NCBI GenBank assembly: GCA_050084515.1
Contig: CM114271.1
Span: forward strand, 55,118,001 to 55,182,000
From: Blasia pusilla
Taxonomy: Eukaryota > Marchantiophyta > Marchantiopsida > Blasiales
Length of the DNA stretch: 64,000 nt
Reading direction: 5' to 3'
The notes beneath the pieces were generated by a model. That model was not told the DNA's origin. It saw only the letters and a list, made by a program, of their open reading frames with translations, and searched no databases. Below, piece after piece: positions 21,196-32,757 of the stretch. Positions within the stretch are counted from its first letter, which is position 1, and the number at the start of each line of letters is the position of its first letter. Both the position numbers and the translations under genes were made by a program.

Positions 21196-21732
21196 TTGCT
21201 TTTTATTTCAAGAGAAGTTCAAAGCGGAAGTTTGTCCTTTCTACTTTACAAGAAGAGCTCAATGATTCTAGGAAAGTCATGAAACGATATGAGAAGGTGA
21301 GATGACTTAGTAGATGGCAAGCGGTGACCTCTTTGTGTGATAGATTAGAATATGTCCTCATTTACTTCTCTAACATGTGTGACCTCAGTCTGAACAATAG
21401 AAGCTATAGTAGATATATCCACAAACTTCATCTGAAATAACTTGCCATAGAATGAAGTATGTAAGCGAGAAAAAAAAGGATGTAAATCATTTGGAAGGAC
21501 TTTAGCCTCTTAAGAAGAAGAAAATCTACCCCATCATCTTCCTTGGGATCCACATTAGAGAAGTAAACGAGGACATATTGTAATCTATCACACAAAGAGG
21601 TCACCGCTTGCCATCTACTAAGTCATCTCACCTTCTCCTATCGTTTCATGACTTTCCTACAATCATTGAGCTCTTCCTGTAAAGAAGAAAGGACAAACTT
21701 CCGCTTTGAACTTATCTTGAAATAAAAAGCAA
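21196..21732. repeat. 178-bp inverted duplication inside the hAT remnant
   Basis: Arms 21196-21373 and 21555-21732 are reverse complements with only scattered mismatches (about one in twenty by eye), separated by 181 bp. The right arm is in coding orientation with the rest of the transposase; the left arm is the inverted extra copy. Confidence 0.88.
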
Positions 21733-22839
21733 GAGAATTCAAAATTTTATATACCTCATCACTGAGGTGCTTGCACCTTGGATTCTTTGCCGCAACAAGA
21801 GCAGCTAGGTTGGTTTCGTGTGCCACAAAATGGACACTTTTCATGTAAGGGTTCACATTCCTCTTCAAGCGGGAACTTATCCCATTTCTACTACCAGTCT
21901 ACCAATCATGATGCTGGCCATTTCTGATCCAAAACCAACCATCTTCTGAAAATCCAAGCCCTACTCCCTAAGTAAGTATACAATACACTCTAAAATAGAC
22001 TCGGCATCCTTGTTATCAACTCGAATCAATCCTAAGAACGAGGTGAACACTTGACCTTCATCAATGTAAGTGACAAAGGCATCAAGATGTCCTGTCACTG
22101 ATATGTCTGTGGATTCATCCACCATCACTCCATTAAAGGGACTAAGTCTAACCCCATCTAAAATAAATCTTTGTACAATAGAACCAATACATGTTGTCAT
22201 GTGCGTATAGGGTTGCCATCACTGTTGAAATTTTAGCTTTCACAGATCATGGTAAATCCAAAGAACATAAAAAGTTAGCTTGGGCACTATATAGTGGTAA
22301 AAGAACTCTTGAGAAAGCCATTGCTAGCACAAATCGGCATTGTGACCAAGCTATGCTTAATCTCTTTTGAGCAGCATATTCTAGTGCAAAGTATAATGTT
22401 GCTTTTTCTTCATTCCCTGGTCTTAGTACATTACTCAAATCAGGGTCTACTTTGGTAACAAAATTGATGTATCAGGACGATATTGACATTCACATTGATG
22501 GCACCACGTGTGGCAAACATAGATTCCCCCTCGGTTTCCTTGCACACTTTACAAAACACCTGACCCGGGTGAGGCTCAAAATTGATCCAATCAAAGGCTT
22601 GATACCAAGAGTCTTTCCAAAGTCTCTTGTTCTCTTCAATCTTTGCAGACGCAAAATCAGAGGGTGAATCTATCTCCTCACACGAGTTTGTTTCATTGGC
22701 TGGTTCACTAACAAGCCTCTTTCTAAATCCAAGATTTGTAAGGGATTTTTTTCTCTTACCTCAAGATGATAGGTTGGCTGATGCATCCTCCATAGGGGAT
22801 TATAGTTATAGTTCAAGCAGCTGAAACCTTCCTGAATAT

Positions 22840-24595
22840 AGATCTATAGTCTCAAATGTAGGTTGTGCTACGAGAGACCCTGAGGAAGGTTTTTCAGAAG
22901 TAACAAGGTTTAAGGAAATTCAACAAGGCCTAGCAGAGCATGACTTCCTACAATCTTATGTGTCAAGTGGCCATGAGGCCTCTGGACTAAGGAGCAAGCA
23001 AACTGAGCAGCTTGAGAGTGATAGTTCGCTGGAATCAACAAATGTGCATTGTGTAATGGGAGACTTATGACACTCCAAGACTCATCTCTATCAACAATTC
23101 TAGAATCCAGCAATGCAAAATTGGCAAGTCAAGCATGAAATCATATGGAAAGCTAAGGTCCAAAACTAAAACCAACTCAAGATGAATCAGAATAAGTAAA
23201 TTCCATGCCGGAAAGAGTCCGGGTTTGAACTTGAACAATAAAAAAAAGGCAGCAAAGCTCCTTGGAGTGTGAAAAAATCTGAAGGGAGTCTAACTAGGGA
23301 GAATGGATCTAGAGTGTGGAAGAGAGTGTCACAATTGGCTGCTCATGGAGTCCATAGCGCAACTAAAATACTCACAAGGAACTAGATTATATCAAGTCGT
23401 ATAGCACCAAGTCGCTTATTTCAGGACTCCCATGGCCGCACCATATAGCCACACTCACTAACGAATGTAAGTATCTTGCAACAACACCAAGTGACCAAGA
23501 ACGGATTGAGATCTCATGCGCCAACACCTAAGTGCCCATGGCCTTACCCTTGGTACTTACATAATACTGCAGCAATGGCCATATTGAACACCTTGCTAGC
23601 TCGCAACCCGCACAACTAATACGCAAATAAGCAAGGGCACTTTAAAAGAATTGATGGAACAAAGTTGTGTGGATAGAGAGGATTGTAGAGTGCGGATATT
23701 CAAACTCAAAGTTTGGACGAAGAGAATCTAGTTTGGATGAAGAGAATTTGAGGACACGAACAATGAGTGGCTATGAGAGAGAGGGAAGTAAGACTCCACT
23801 TGACTTCAGGTCTCATGTGCCACCTAGTTGCCCACGGCCTCACCCTTGGTGCTCACATAAGACTGCAACAATGGCCGCATTGAGCACCTTGCTAGCTTGC
23901 AACACATACAACTAATATGCACATAAGCAATGGCACTTTAGAATAACTGATGAAAAAAAGTTGTGTGCACAAAGAGGATTGCAGAGTACGGATATTCAAA
24001 CTCAAAGTTCGGACGAAGAGAGTCTAGTTCAGACGAAGAGAATCTAGGAATACGAACAATGAGTCACTACGAGAGAGAGGAAAATGAGACTATCGATGAT
24101 CAAGACTACCCTCTCAAGCCTCCCCTCAGTCCTAATGGCACAACAAGGACCCCGCAACTTGCACTGCCCACACTAGTGCAGCAGCCCCAACGGCAGTTAC
24201 GGCACCCAAGGGCCCTATTACCACCCTAACCCTGTTACCCTGAGTAACCCTAACCCGTTACCCCGAGTCCCCAACGCCCCGTAGCAAGACAAAAAGTGCC
24301 CCAACAATACCTAACCCTCATCAACAATCCCCGTTGTTAAGAAAATGTGTTTGGAAAGCTCCCCGAGAAACCTCAAGCCAATGTGGAAAACTTTATGGCA
24401 CATTTACGGAAGAGGGGCTGGTTTTCTAACGCGTCACATTTTGCATCTGGTTCCTCTCCCGAAGCCTGTGGGAGCTCCTCAGCAATTCCTAAATTCTGTC
24501 ATCAGCCTTTACAAAAGATGCCGATACTGACCGAGCCTTGTGGCAAACTTCGTCCATTTTAGTAACGACCGTAAAAATCTCCCCAGCTTCTCTTG
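22840..24595. other. Non-coding interval with a two-copy 300-bp tandem duplication
   Basis: No gene supported. 23508-23804 and about 23808-24105 are diverged tandem copies (shared blocks: cccttggt...ctcacataa, ggcactttagaa, ttcaaactcaaagtt, gacgaagagaatctag). Small frames in both copies (23667-23915 and 23963-24229) start at equivalent places but have unrelated ends, so they are not taken as genes. CCCTAACCC-like bits occur at 24222-24265. Confidence 0.6.
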
Positions 24596-25073
24596 TTATT
24601 CCAAACTTTCATGCACATAAAATAATATCATAAATTTCACCAATTTTGTACTTACAAACATTTTGAATAACATAGTTAATCCAGGAGAAAGTAGCATTAG
24701 GGTAAGTTAAATTGCATTGCAGATAAGTTAAATTAAAGTACCTCATGGGACCCGCACTCAAGCCAAAAATCTGCCTGAATATGCTAGTGGAGAGAAGGAG
24801 AACACGAGACGGTTAAGTATTACATATTTCATTATGTAATCTCAAATATTAAAATTTCAATTTTTCATTCTATTTATATAGATATTTTCATGAATCTTTG
24901 CACTCAATTTACGGGTCACCATTGACCCGAACAAAATAGGGAAGCCACTAAAATTTATGTTCCCCACGCAATGGATTTGTCATTAATATCTGACATCTCA
25001 TGACGTAGTTGCACCTAAACAACTTGCTGATCCTTTATGCCGTCGACATAGTAGAACTAAGCTATGGAAGATG
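24596..25073. other. AT-rich interval, nothing recognised
   Basis: AT-rich sequence between the tandem duplication and copy E. I see no coding frame, repeat or RNA gene. Confidence 0.5.
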
Positions 25074-26850
25074 TCGTGCGCATACACATCGTTACACAAT
25101 CCACATCGCTGTTCACATCCACATCACACAAAACCAATCTTCCCAACACATAGATAGATACACACACATACAAAAATGAACTCATGTATGTACATAGAGA
25201 TCGAACAATTACCCTAACTCCAGAAAATAGACATCATCTCTACCTAATTTGACCTACTACCCTTTACACATCTAGGACATAACCATCGTCGCATGGGAGC
25301 TCCATCCTCATAGAGAGGGGGTGAAATGTGATATATGCCACCCTCTAGAACAACCATTACACACCAACATGGTGGCTGCATCCCTTGCATATCCACACAA
25401 CATACATCTCAAGCCTACATGTACCGTTGTTAAACTCAGTTACATTATCTCGTCCACGTTCGAAAGATGACACGACGTAGAGTTGCACACATGATCCTTC
25501 CAAACCATACCATCCCGTCCCTCTAAAATTAAGACATTGGTTTGTAATACCTTGTGCACACGCAAAGTCGTGCGCCATGCAATGACATCTAGTATCGTGG
25601 GTGCTGCTTGCTGTACATACACATAATTTCTAGGATGAAATCTCCTAATCCCTAGACCATAACCTCCTCCACAAATGATCACATACCTCAACATATCCTT
25701 CTACTGAGCAATAGCTAAGTTCTCAAATGCTATGGAATTAAGTCTTAAAAAAACTCCGTCCTCTAAGAACATGCTAAAAAAATAACATCTTTAAATGTGC
25801 CACAACCCATACTGCAACCAAACATTCTCGCTTATAGGAGTTTCACTTTGACTTTGCAATGTTGTTTGATGAGCTCGCATTTGCCACAACAAACTCCCTT
25901 TCCTTGTCATCTCTCTCACTGAGCACCGCTCCTAGACCCAACATGCTCCAATCCATATGTCACTAGAATAGATGACCCCTAATCAATCTCTGTAAAATAG
26001 GTGAGGACGTCAACCTGTCCTTGAGCTCATGATCATCTCCCCAATGCCAAGCCTGTTCAAGTCTTGTCAACAAAGTCAAAGACATCGCGATTGCACCAAA
26101 ACCTTTGACATACCTTTAATAGAAGTTCGCGAGTCTTAGATATGCTCGAACTCAACTTACATCTGTAGGGCATGGCATCTGGGCAATAGCCTCCACCTTC
26201 ATCCACTAAACACCTAGCCCACCTTGGTATATGGTATGTTCCAAGTACTTGATCTGCTCCTGGAAGAACCCGCACTAGCCTAGATATAACTTTAATTCAT
26301 GTAACTGCAATCGCCAGAACACCTCCTCCAGGTGTTTCTCATGCTCCTCAAAAGTGGAACTAAAGATAAGAATATCATCTATGTAACACCGTTCAAAATC
26401 CAAGCCAACCCAAATCCTATCCATTACTCTTTGGAACTCCTTAGGATTTGGTCATGGGGGATCAAATCCTATGGGCCTAGAGCACATCTTGCAGGCCCTT
26501 GAGCTTGCAATGTTGGCCCTATGCGGGCAGATCCCACCTGCGGGCATGCCGCAAGCTGTGGCGGGCCACACAATGGGTGTGGTTAGCCCAGGTTTTCGCG
26601 GTGGGCTCTGGGCGGGCTCAAGTGCGGGCCGAGAATGTTCGTTTCCGTGCAACCTTGGACTATGGTAGATGCATACTCCCCATGCAATAACTCCACCAAT
26701 CTTGCCTCCCAGAAGTTTTGACTCCTACAATGAATCAATGCTTGCTCCATATTGGAATACCCGTAGTGTCGACGGAAGATTGGAAAATCACTAGCTAGCC
26801 AAATCTATTTTTATCCTAAGACCCTTCAAAGTATCCAATATTGAAGATTG
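25074..26850 (-). mobile_element. Ty3/gypsy remnant copy E (RT to integrase tail)
   Basis: The left end has the LTR end sequence tgtcgtgcgcatacacatcg (25074). The minus-strand integrase C-terminus (25694-25440: RRFHPRNYVYVQQAAPTILDV, EGRDGMVWKDHV) follows. It is joined near 25740-25780 directly to a broken RNase H (DWSMLGLGAVLSERDDKERE, about 25960-25890) and RT palm. The RT box ERCYIDDILIF lies at about 26368-26400. Upstream RT (DPP-x-NPKEFQRVMDRI) is interrupted at about 26447-26660 by GC-rich DNA. Pre-RT sequence similar to copy C resumes at 26663-26850. Integrase core, zinc finger and part of RNase H are deleted. No gag, protease or methyltransferase remains. Confidence 0.75.
26447..26660. 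other. GC-rich insertion inside the RT of copy E
   Basis: About 210 bp rich in gggcc and gcgggc, unlike its surroundings, replaces RT middle sequence. It starts with an aggatttg/caaatcct inverted pair (26441-26468). The open frames across it are by-products of high GC, with no recognisable protein. Confidence 0.55.
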
Positions 26851-26869
26851 AGTTATGGTTGGGAGCTGG

Positions 26870-27445
26870 TATTCTGGCAAGAGAGAGGAAGAGAGGAGAA
26901 GAAGAGAGGAAGAGAGGAGAGTCTCTCTTAAAAAAAATGCACAAAAGGAAAAAAAATCGAAACTCTCTTAAAAAAAATATGAAGATTATGGATAATAAGT
27001 GAGGAATTTTTTTGGATATTTTTTTTGAAGAGAGGAAACTTATTGCAACCCTGTCAGAATCCGACGGGTTGCAATTTTTTCGTTTCTTTTTTTGGGTTAA
27101 AGAAAAAATTTCATTTTTTTGGATTTTTTAAACGTTTGCAATCCGTTGAACTCCGACGGCTTACTTTCTAGGCATCATGGTGACTCGTCGCACTCCAACA
27201 GATTTGCAAATGTTAAAAAAACCCAAAAAATAAAATAAAATTTCTTACCCAAAATAAAAATAAAAAACCAAACAAATTTGCATTTGGAAAAAAATTCCTT
27301 TTCAACTTGTCAAAAATTTCCTCTCTCCAACCTGTCGGAAACTGTCTTCAACCTGTCGAAAACTCTCTTCAAACCAAAAGAACCCTAGGGGGTTGCCAAT
27401 ATCTTCCTCTCTCCTTTCTTCTTCTCTTCCTCTCCTCTTATCGCT
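26870..27445. repeat. Purine/pyrimidine-ended fold-back-like segment
   Basis: gagaggaagagaggag-type sequence at about 26879-26925 is mirrored by its complement (cctctcctttcttcttctct-type) at about 27400-27440. The interior is poly-A/T rich and holds quasi-palindromes of the GGGTTGCAA family. It resembles a small element with long simple-sequence terminal inverted repeats, but no transposase or target duplication is seen. Confidence 0.45.
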
Positions 27446-27454
27446 CCTCGTTAT

Positions 27455-28110
27455 AGTCAAGCTCATCAGACATCCTAACTATTACATTTGGTACTCACAG
27501 GAAGTAGGGAATCTTAATTTTGGTTAGTTAGTTAAGCGTGATTATCTTAACTAGGGTTAGTTAATCATAATTAGTCTAACTCAACTTTACTCAAGATTAT
27601 GGTTAAGATGAGGATTAGGGTTAGGGTTGCTTGTATATACCCTATATAATTGAGAAGGAGATGAGCTTGCACTCATTCTCTCATTGCAAATTTTTTTTCT
27701 CCATGGTGATGTGTGAGTGTGAGAGTCGTATCCGACAAGTTGTGTTTCTTTAGCAGTTTTCTACATGGTATCAGAGCGCAACTTAGGAGAACATCAATTG
27801 AAATTCTTGTTGTTTGAGGAGAGAAGAGAGGCAAGACAAGGCACAATTTTAGGTTGGGAGAAGGAAATCTTAATCAAAGCTTAGTGGCATTTATTACATT
27901 TCAATAACGATGAGTTTGCCAATGATTGGTAATTTTTAAGATGTTGATATTTTGAAGGAGGTCTAAGATGCATTGGACAAGCTATTCTAGATATCTACAA
28001 AGGCCAGAAGGCTTCAATTGAAAAAAGTGAGAAAAGGATCGCAAAGCATGAATGACTATGTTTTGAGTATCAGACATAAATACCAATTCCGAAAAATGTG
28101 GTCTTTTAGA
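27455..28110 (+). mobile_element. Ty1/copia-type fragment 1 (LTR, primer-binding site, start of gag)
   Basis: 27455-27765 matches the LTR at 49205-49501 and is followed immediately by TGGTATCAGAGC (27766-27777), the initiator-Met tRNA primer-binding site. The downstream sequence tracks fragment 2 (ggcaagacaaggcacaattt, gggagaaggaa). A weak gag-like stretch continues to about 28110, then similarity ends. No protease or polymerase remains. Confidence 0.75.
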
Positions 28111-29165
28111 AAACCCGGTTTTTTTCTAATTTGATTATTAGCACACTAGGACATAGTGTAATGGGAGTACAAATTAGGTTTTACTCTCTATGTCAACCAT
28201 GTTTATGGCTCAGGGTTTAGGGTTTATGGGTTAAGGTTGAAGATTTATGGCTTCAAGTGTAAGGTTTATGTCTTAGGGTGGAGGGTTGAAGGTTTAGATT
28301 AATAACATTCTCTATACTTGTTTAACTTAGTATGACACTTAGGGGTTAGGGTTTATGGCTTAGGGTTTAGGGTTTAGGGTCAGGGTTTTTGGCTAAGGGT
28401 TTTAGGTTTATGGCCTAGGGTTTAGGTTTTATGACTTAGATTTTAGGGTTTTTTGCTTAGGGTTTAGGATTTAGGGCTTAGGGCTTTTGGCTTAGGTTTT
28501 AGGGCGTGTGGCTTAGGGTTTAGAGTTTATGGCTTAGGGTTTATAATTTATGGCTAAGGGTTTAGAGTTTACCGTCTAGGCTTCAACAAAGGATTTCAGA
28601 TTTTTGGCTAAGGCTTAGTGTTCAGGGTGTAGGGTTTAGGCATATTAATCCCTTAGGGCTTATGGTTTGAAGGGTTTAGGGTTTAAGGGTTTTGGATGGA
28701 GAAAGCATGTGATTGAGGGGAAATACAAAGAGTTGTGTTTGTGGCTTAGTTGGTGGACCATCCGTATGAGGCAAGGGGGAAACTTTATGCGGCAGATGAG
28801 TTTTCTCCAATTTTTCCAAGTATGTGGTCCATGTGTGAGGTTGCAACCCGTCAGAATCGTACGGGTTGCAAAATAGGTAGGTAAAGCAACTCGTTGGAAC
28901 CGACAGGTTGCATCACAGTAAGACCTGTCCGAATCCAGAGGCTAGCAACCCGTCAAAATCCGACGGGTTGCAAGTTACTATTTTGCGAAAAAAGTTTATC
29001 CTGCGACCCATCGAAATCCGACGTTTTACAAGCCTTTGGATTCGGACAAGTCAAACTATGATGCAATGAATAAATAAATGATCTTATCAAGGTTGTAAAA
29101 TAATAGGTTTTGGGACCTACTATGATATAGAGTGTAGTCTTACTTAGGAAAACCCGGTTTTCATC
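28085..29165. other. Segment bounded by aaaacccggtttt motifs
   Basis: Near-identical stretches (tgtRgtctt...gaaaacccggttt) sit at about 28107-28131 and 29132-29162 and flank the telomere-like array and the eastern quasi-palindromes. A reverse-complement copy with matching flanks (caaattaaaaccgggttttc) lies at about 52255-52300. This suggests ends of a repeated element, but no coding sequence is present. Confidence 0.4.
28200..28690 (+). repeat. Degenerate telomere-like repeat (TTTAGGG-related)
   Basis: About 490 bp of irregular units such as ggcttagggtttaggg and ggtttatggcttaggg. The plant telomere heptamer TTTAGGG appears repeatedly but is interspersed with variant units giving periods of about 14 and 21 bp, so this is an interstitial, decayed array. 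Confidence 0.85.
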
Positions 29166-29404
29166 TTAAGGTCAAATGGATGAATTATACTACATGGTGC
29201 AAGTTGGAGCATGATACTAAACAAGAAGATTTAAATTGGGAATAACATGGAATCTGATTCAAACAATGAAAGCTTCAACGTAACCATTTATTCAATAATC
29301 TCATACCATATGTAGAAATATAAAGATACTTTATAAAATCAAGTGATGCTTGTGAATAATATTACATTAAATTGTAACAAAGGCTTATAGTAATTATGTT
29401 GTTG

Positions 29405-29833
29405 TTAGTCATCTCTATATTCTAGAACTAGGTTAGTGCCAAAAGTTATTCTAGACTTTATAAAGTTAGCCACATCAATGGGGATACTCACTAGTCCACC
29501 CTCTATTGCATATGTTGAATTAGCGAAAGATGCTATAACTGAGTCATATCGACACAACATTGGTTTTTCACTACTATTCTTCTTCCATTTGTTTACATCC
29601 CAATTTTGATATCTCCAACTTAGGGCTATGTTCCTTCTTCTGAATGTATTCAATGGCCACCAATACTGAATTCTGAATTTTGTATCTTCACCAACTCCAA
29701 CTAGAACTTGTCCCATCCATATGGGATATTTGTTTCTTTCTTGATCTAGTCTAAGTATGACAAAGTCTCCAACATTTAAATCTACCAATGCAACTTCTGT
29801 TTCCTCCATTGATAATATATCAACTCTAGGCAT
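29405..29833 (-). pseudogene. C-terminal part of an unrecognised mobile-type protein (P-W-x-G-x-V domain)
   Basis: An open 142-residue minus-strand frame. Residues 20-60 (GDFVILRLDQERNKYPIWMG, then QVLVGVGEDTKFRIQYWWPL) look like a small SH3- or Tudor-like fold with the YPxWxGxV pattern. It follows the DUF7869-like block on the same strand after a short gap, so the two were probably one protein. I do not know its function. The frame is open, but the upstream part is broken. Confidence 0.5.
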
Positions 29834-30009
29834 GAATCTAGTGGGCCCAAAATAGTGATCTCAATTTGGAGGAATTCCACTTCCAAAGACAATAGGAACT
29901 TGAGTGTTCTCTCTAGTTAGTGGCCAAAAATTTTCCAATGTCTTAGAGAACGATGAAGCAATGTCATGGGCTATCAAATTGGTCCTATTATTGGTAGAAG
30001 AATCTTCAT

Positions 30010-30800
30010 TTATTTTGTCTTGTGATTTAATTGCAGGTTTTGAACCTTGTCCTCTGGGTTTCCATGAGGAAATAATCCGTCCAATTTCTCAATCATCTTC
30101 CTCCACTGCCGTACTAGTTGTTGGAACTCCACCTTTGTGCCTCTGGAAGACTTGCTTCCCATCCTATCAAAGTACTCAATGTATTGGGATACACCTTTCT
30201 TCACATCGGAAAATGCCTTCAAGGGTGTGGGCAATAAGCATTTTGGATTTCCGGTAGGGATAAGAGGATGTCCTTTAATTTCATGACGTAAAAATACGTC
30301 ATACCCATGCTCATTCGATAGCCACTCTTTATCGAAACCATACATCATGTAATGCATGATGGGCATACCATCCAAAGATCTAGTAAATCGGAATCTACCT
30401 AGCTTCTATAGTCCATACCATTGATTTTTTGTCTTAGGCCCGATGAAACCTGTCAAGTACTCCTTGAAGTCGGAAATGTCCTTAACCACTTGTGGTGCTA
30501 GATTCATTGAGGTGGAGTTAAAAAACTATGTCGCAAGATCTTTCAAGGTGTATGCATTCTATCCTCGCAAGTTCCCAAAAACTTGTTAAACATAGCATCA
30601 ACATCTTTTTGAGTGTGCCTAAGGATGAGAAAAGCCAAGTGAATCTCTTCAAATACCTCCTTGTGAACCAAAAGAGCAAAGTATGCTATGACGGAAATAT
30701 TTTTGTTATCTTTTCCAGAGTTTGTAGATTCAGAATCATAGGTAGCTTCCTTGGTCCCTCTTTAGCAGACTCCGTGAGCCTATAAGCTGCATGGAATAAT
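30010..30800 (-). pseudogene. DUF7869-like remnant (degenerate)
   Basis: Minus-strand frames 30375-30010 and their upstream continuation give, with frame changes, LVHKEVFEEIHLAFLILRHT, QKDVDAMFNKF, LKDLA and VVKDISDFKEYLTGF. The (G)HTxxDVDAMFxxF and ISDFKEYL pattern resembles DUF7869, a domain of multicopy transposon-associated proteins, from memory. A stop interrupts QWYGL-x-KLGRFRFT at about 30405, and frameshifts lie near 30520 and 30640. Further minus-strand coding-like pieces occur up to 32757 but cannot be joined to it. Confidence 0.5.
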
Positions 30801-32289
30801 CCATCAAGCTTTTCCCTCCCTTTTAAGAAATGATTGTGAAGTGGAGTTAGGTCCCAAGAATTCTTTTATTTCACCGTGGGGGTTTTCCAAACTCCAAAAC
30901 AACTTTGCTAATGATCCCATTGTCCAATTAGATCCCTACTTGTAGACTCCTATGTCAAATTGAGTAATTGCACACGGTCCATGCCCATGAGTCAAGATAC
31001 CTACAATAAGAAAAAGAGTGAGTAAAAGTTAATTCAACTTAATATTCAAGTACCTAAAGAAGGTACTGTTTCTCCAAACTGGGTATCTGCGGCAAGTAAC
31101 ACATGCGTCCGCAAGTTGCATTAGGCAAGAAATGTAAGAAATGAAATGCCTTATGAGAACTTCAATTCCAATCAATGGATCAGACATAGACCGATCTCTT
31201 TCTCCTTAGGGAATTGTTTTGGGCATGGAGTAAAAATGGGAACTAAAGTCCTATTATGTGAGCGACATCAAGATAGCCCTATAGACATGCTAACTATCAC
31301 CTATACCCTAACCAATTTTCTGGTATAATGGAGTGTTATTTCACAACATTTACTTGTACAAGTAACTGGAAACGATTGAGCCACAGCCAAATCTTTGGTT
31401 TGTTGCCACCCTCTTGGCAAGCGTATTTTGAAACTATCCATCTTGTCGTGGACCAGACAAAGATAAGACTCAGGATGACATACAGATTCTGCTCACCAAG
31501 TGTAATATAAACTCCTTTGAGACCTTTGCAGGTCATCATGTTCGACTTCCCGTTCCTTAACAACAACATTCTCCTCATTTCTTGTTGGAGAAATATTGTT
31601 TTTTGATTTGACTGATAGTTGATTTTGAGACTCCCGCTAATCCCAATTTCCCTCCTTCCTTATTGACTTCTTCAGGTATATATTTCTAGGAGAAAAATTG
31701 AGACAACCAAATCAATTCCTCTCTTCTCCCGTCTGACATTGCTCTTTCCTTGTGGGGCATCCGATCTCCACTCTCGTCAATTATCAGCTTTACCATTTCC
31801 ACCGCTTGCGTTGTCCTCTGGGTTATGCAATTTCTTCCCAGATTCCCATCCGCGTCTTGCCATCTCTAAAATTTCTTACTTCATCCTGAAGCTCATTTTT
31901 CCAAGCTCGTGGATCTGTCGCCATCTTGGGAGGCACACCTTTCTACCTTCCAATTGCACAACCCTTTGTCTGTCAATGAAGTAAGATGAATGGACCATGG
32001 CGTAGAGTGATTCCCTTCTTTCGTGAAAGGATTTGTTCTAGTACTTCCCTCTGCTTGAACGAACAACATCTCTCGGCGTATATTGGCAAGAAAATTATCC
32101 TCAACAGTTTTTTGACGCCCCTTGTGATATATCTTCCTCTATTAGCTTTTTGTTCGTTTTGGTGGCTCTTGGTAAACATTGGTTTTTACATTGATAAGTG
32201 TACATGTAAGCTCTCTTCCTCTTGCATGTTATGGCTTCAACGGCCCCTTGGGATATGGTTGAACATTCCAAGTAGCATGTTTGCAAGTC

Positions 32290-32757
32290 TCATCCATCTT
32301 TAACAATACATGATTCCATAGGCCATATGACTAAGTTCCTTTCAAGAACCTTATGGCGTGTAAGACGTCTGGTGATGTTGGTAATAAATACGCCAACATG
32401 GTGATCCCCAAGTCTTTGACCACCAAATTTTTCGTTTGGATTGACGTGTGAGCAATTCCCTCTCCGATATTTAGACATCCATCGTTCTCTATTCAACCAT
32501 TCAAGGACTAATTCCATACAACCAATCATGGGAACCGCAACTTGGACATCAATGGAGGTATTGCAAGCTGAGTGCTTCCTCTTCCTAATATCCATGATAT
32601 CATTGTATTTTTCTGTAATCAGATATGTTGGATATTTTGCGAATATTCCCACCATATCTTGTAACCTTCTTCCATCCGGGTGGGTAGCTGGTTTGTGGTA
32701 TGACTCATCAATTATTACGCATACCCACGGTTGTCGTTGGTTATCAAAGAAGGACAT
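32290..32757 (-). pseudogene. Unrecognised open frame, possibly part of the same decayed element
   Basis: A 155-residue minus-strand frame (VCVIIDESYHKPATHPDGRR, IVKDG end). No domain recognised. It is acidic/basic mixed with no signal peptide or membrane segment. Sequence on either side is coding-like but full of stops. It lies 1.5 kb upstream of the DUF7869-like block on the same strand, so it may be an N-terminal portion of that gene. Whether it is a protein at all is uncertain. Confidence 0.3.

Larger units (their letters stand above)
20970..22830 (-). pseudogene. hAT-family transposase, N-terminal and central part (5' piece, rearranged)
   Basis: Minus-strand sequence holds a TTF-type zinc-finger-like start (WINFEPHPGQVFCKVCKE, about 22600-22510) and the DUF4371-like core (GVMVDESTDISVTGHLDAFVTYI, 22200-21961). 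It continues into ETNLAALVAAKNPRCKHLSDEVYKIL (21868-21638). The last stretch before 20970 reads QRNFLEAICVA and continues in frame into 12613 (LQESFEDNG) once copy B is removed. The piece is broken by stops and by an internal inverted duplication (21196-21373 against 21555-21732), so this gene was decaying independently of the copy B insertion. Confidence 0.8.
27042..29040. repeat. Dispersed quasi-palindrome family (GCAACCCGTC...GACGGGTTGC)
   Basis: Imperfect palindromes of about 30 bp recur at 27042-27073, 27134-27165, 28841-28871, 28884-28911, 28946-28974 and 29000-29031. They share ends like ttgcaacccgtc and gacgggttgcaa around a gaatcc/aaatcc centre. Single half-sites (cctgtcggaaact) occur at 27330-27365. 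Confidence 0.8.

Noticed and set aside
23667-24229. Paired small proteins from the 300-bp tandem duplication
   Set aside because: Equivalent starts but unrelated ends and no domain; duplication of non-coding DNA is simpler.
26471-26690. Open plus-strand frames in the GC-rich block of copy E
   Set aside because: No similarity to any known protein; GC-rich sequence has few stops by chance.
28200-28690. A genuine chromosome end
   Set aside because: Units are irregular and mixed with variant spacers, and ordinary sequence continues on both sides.
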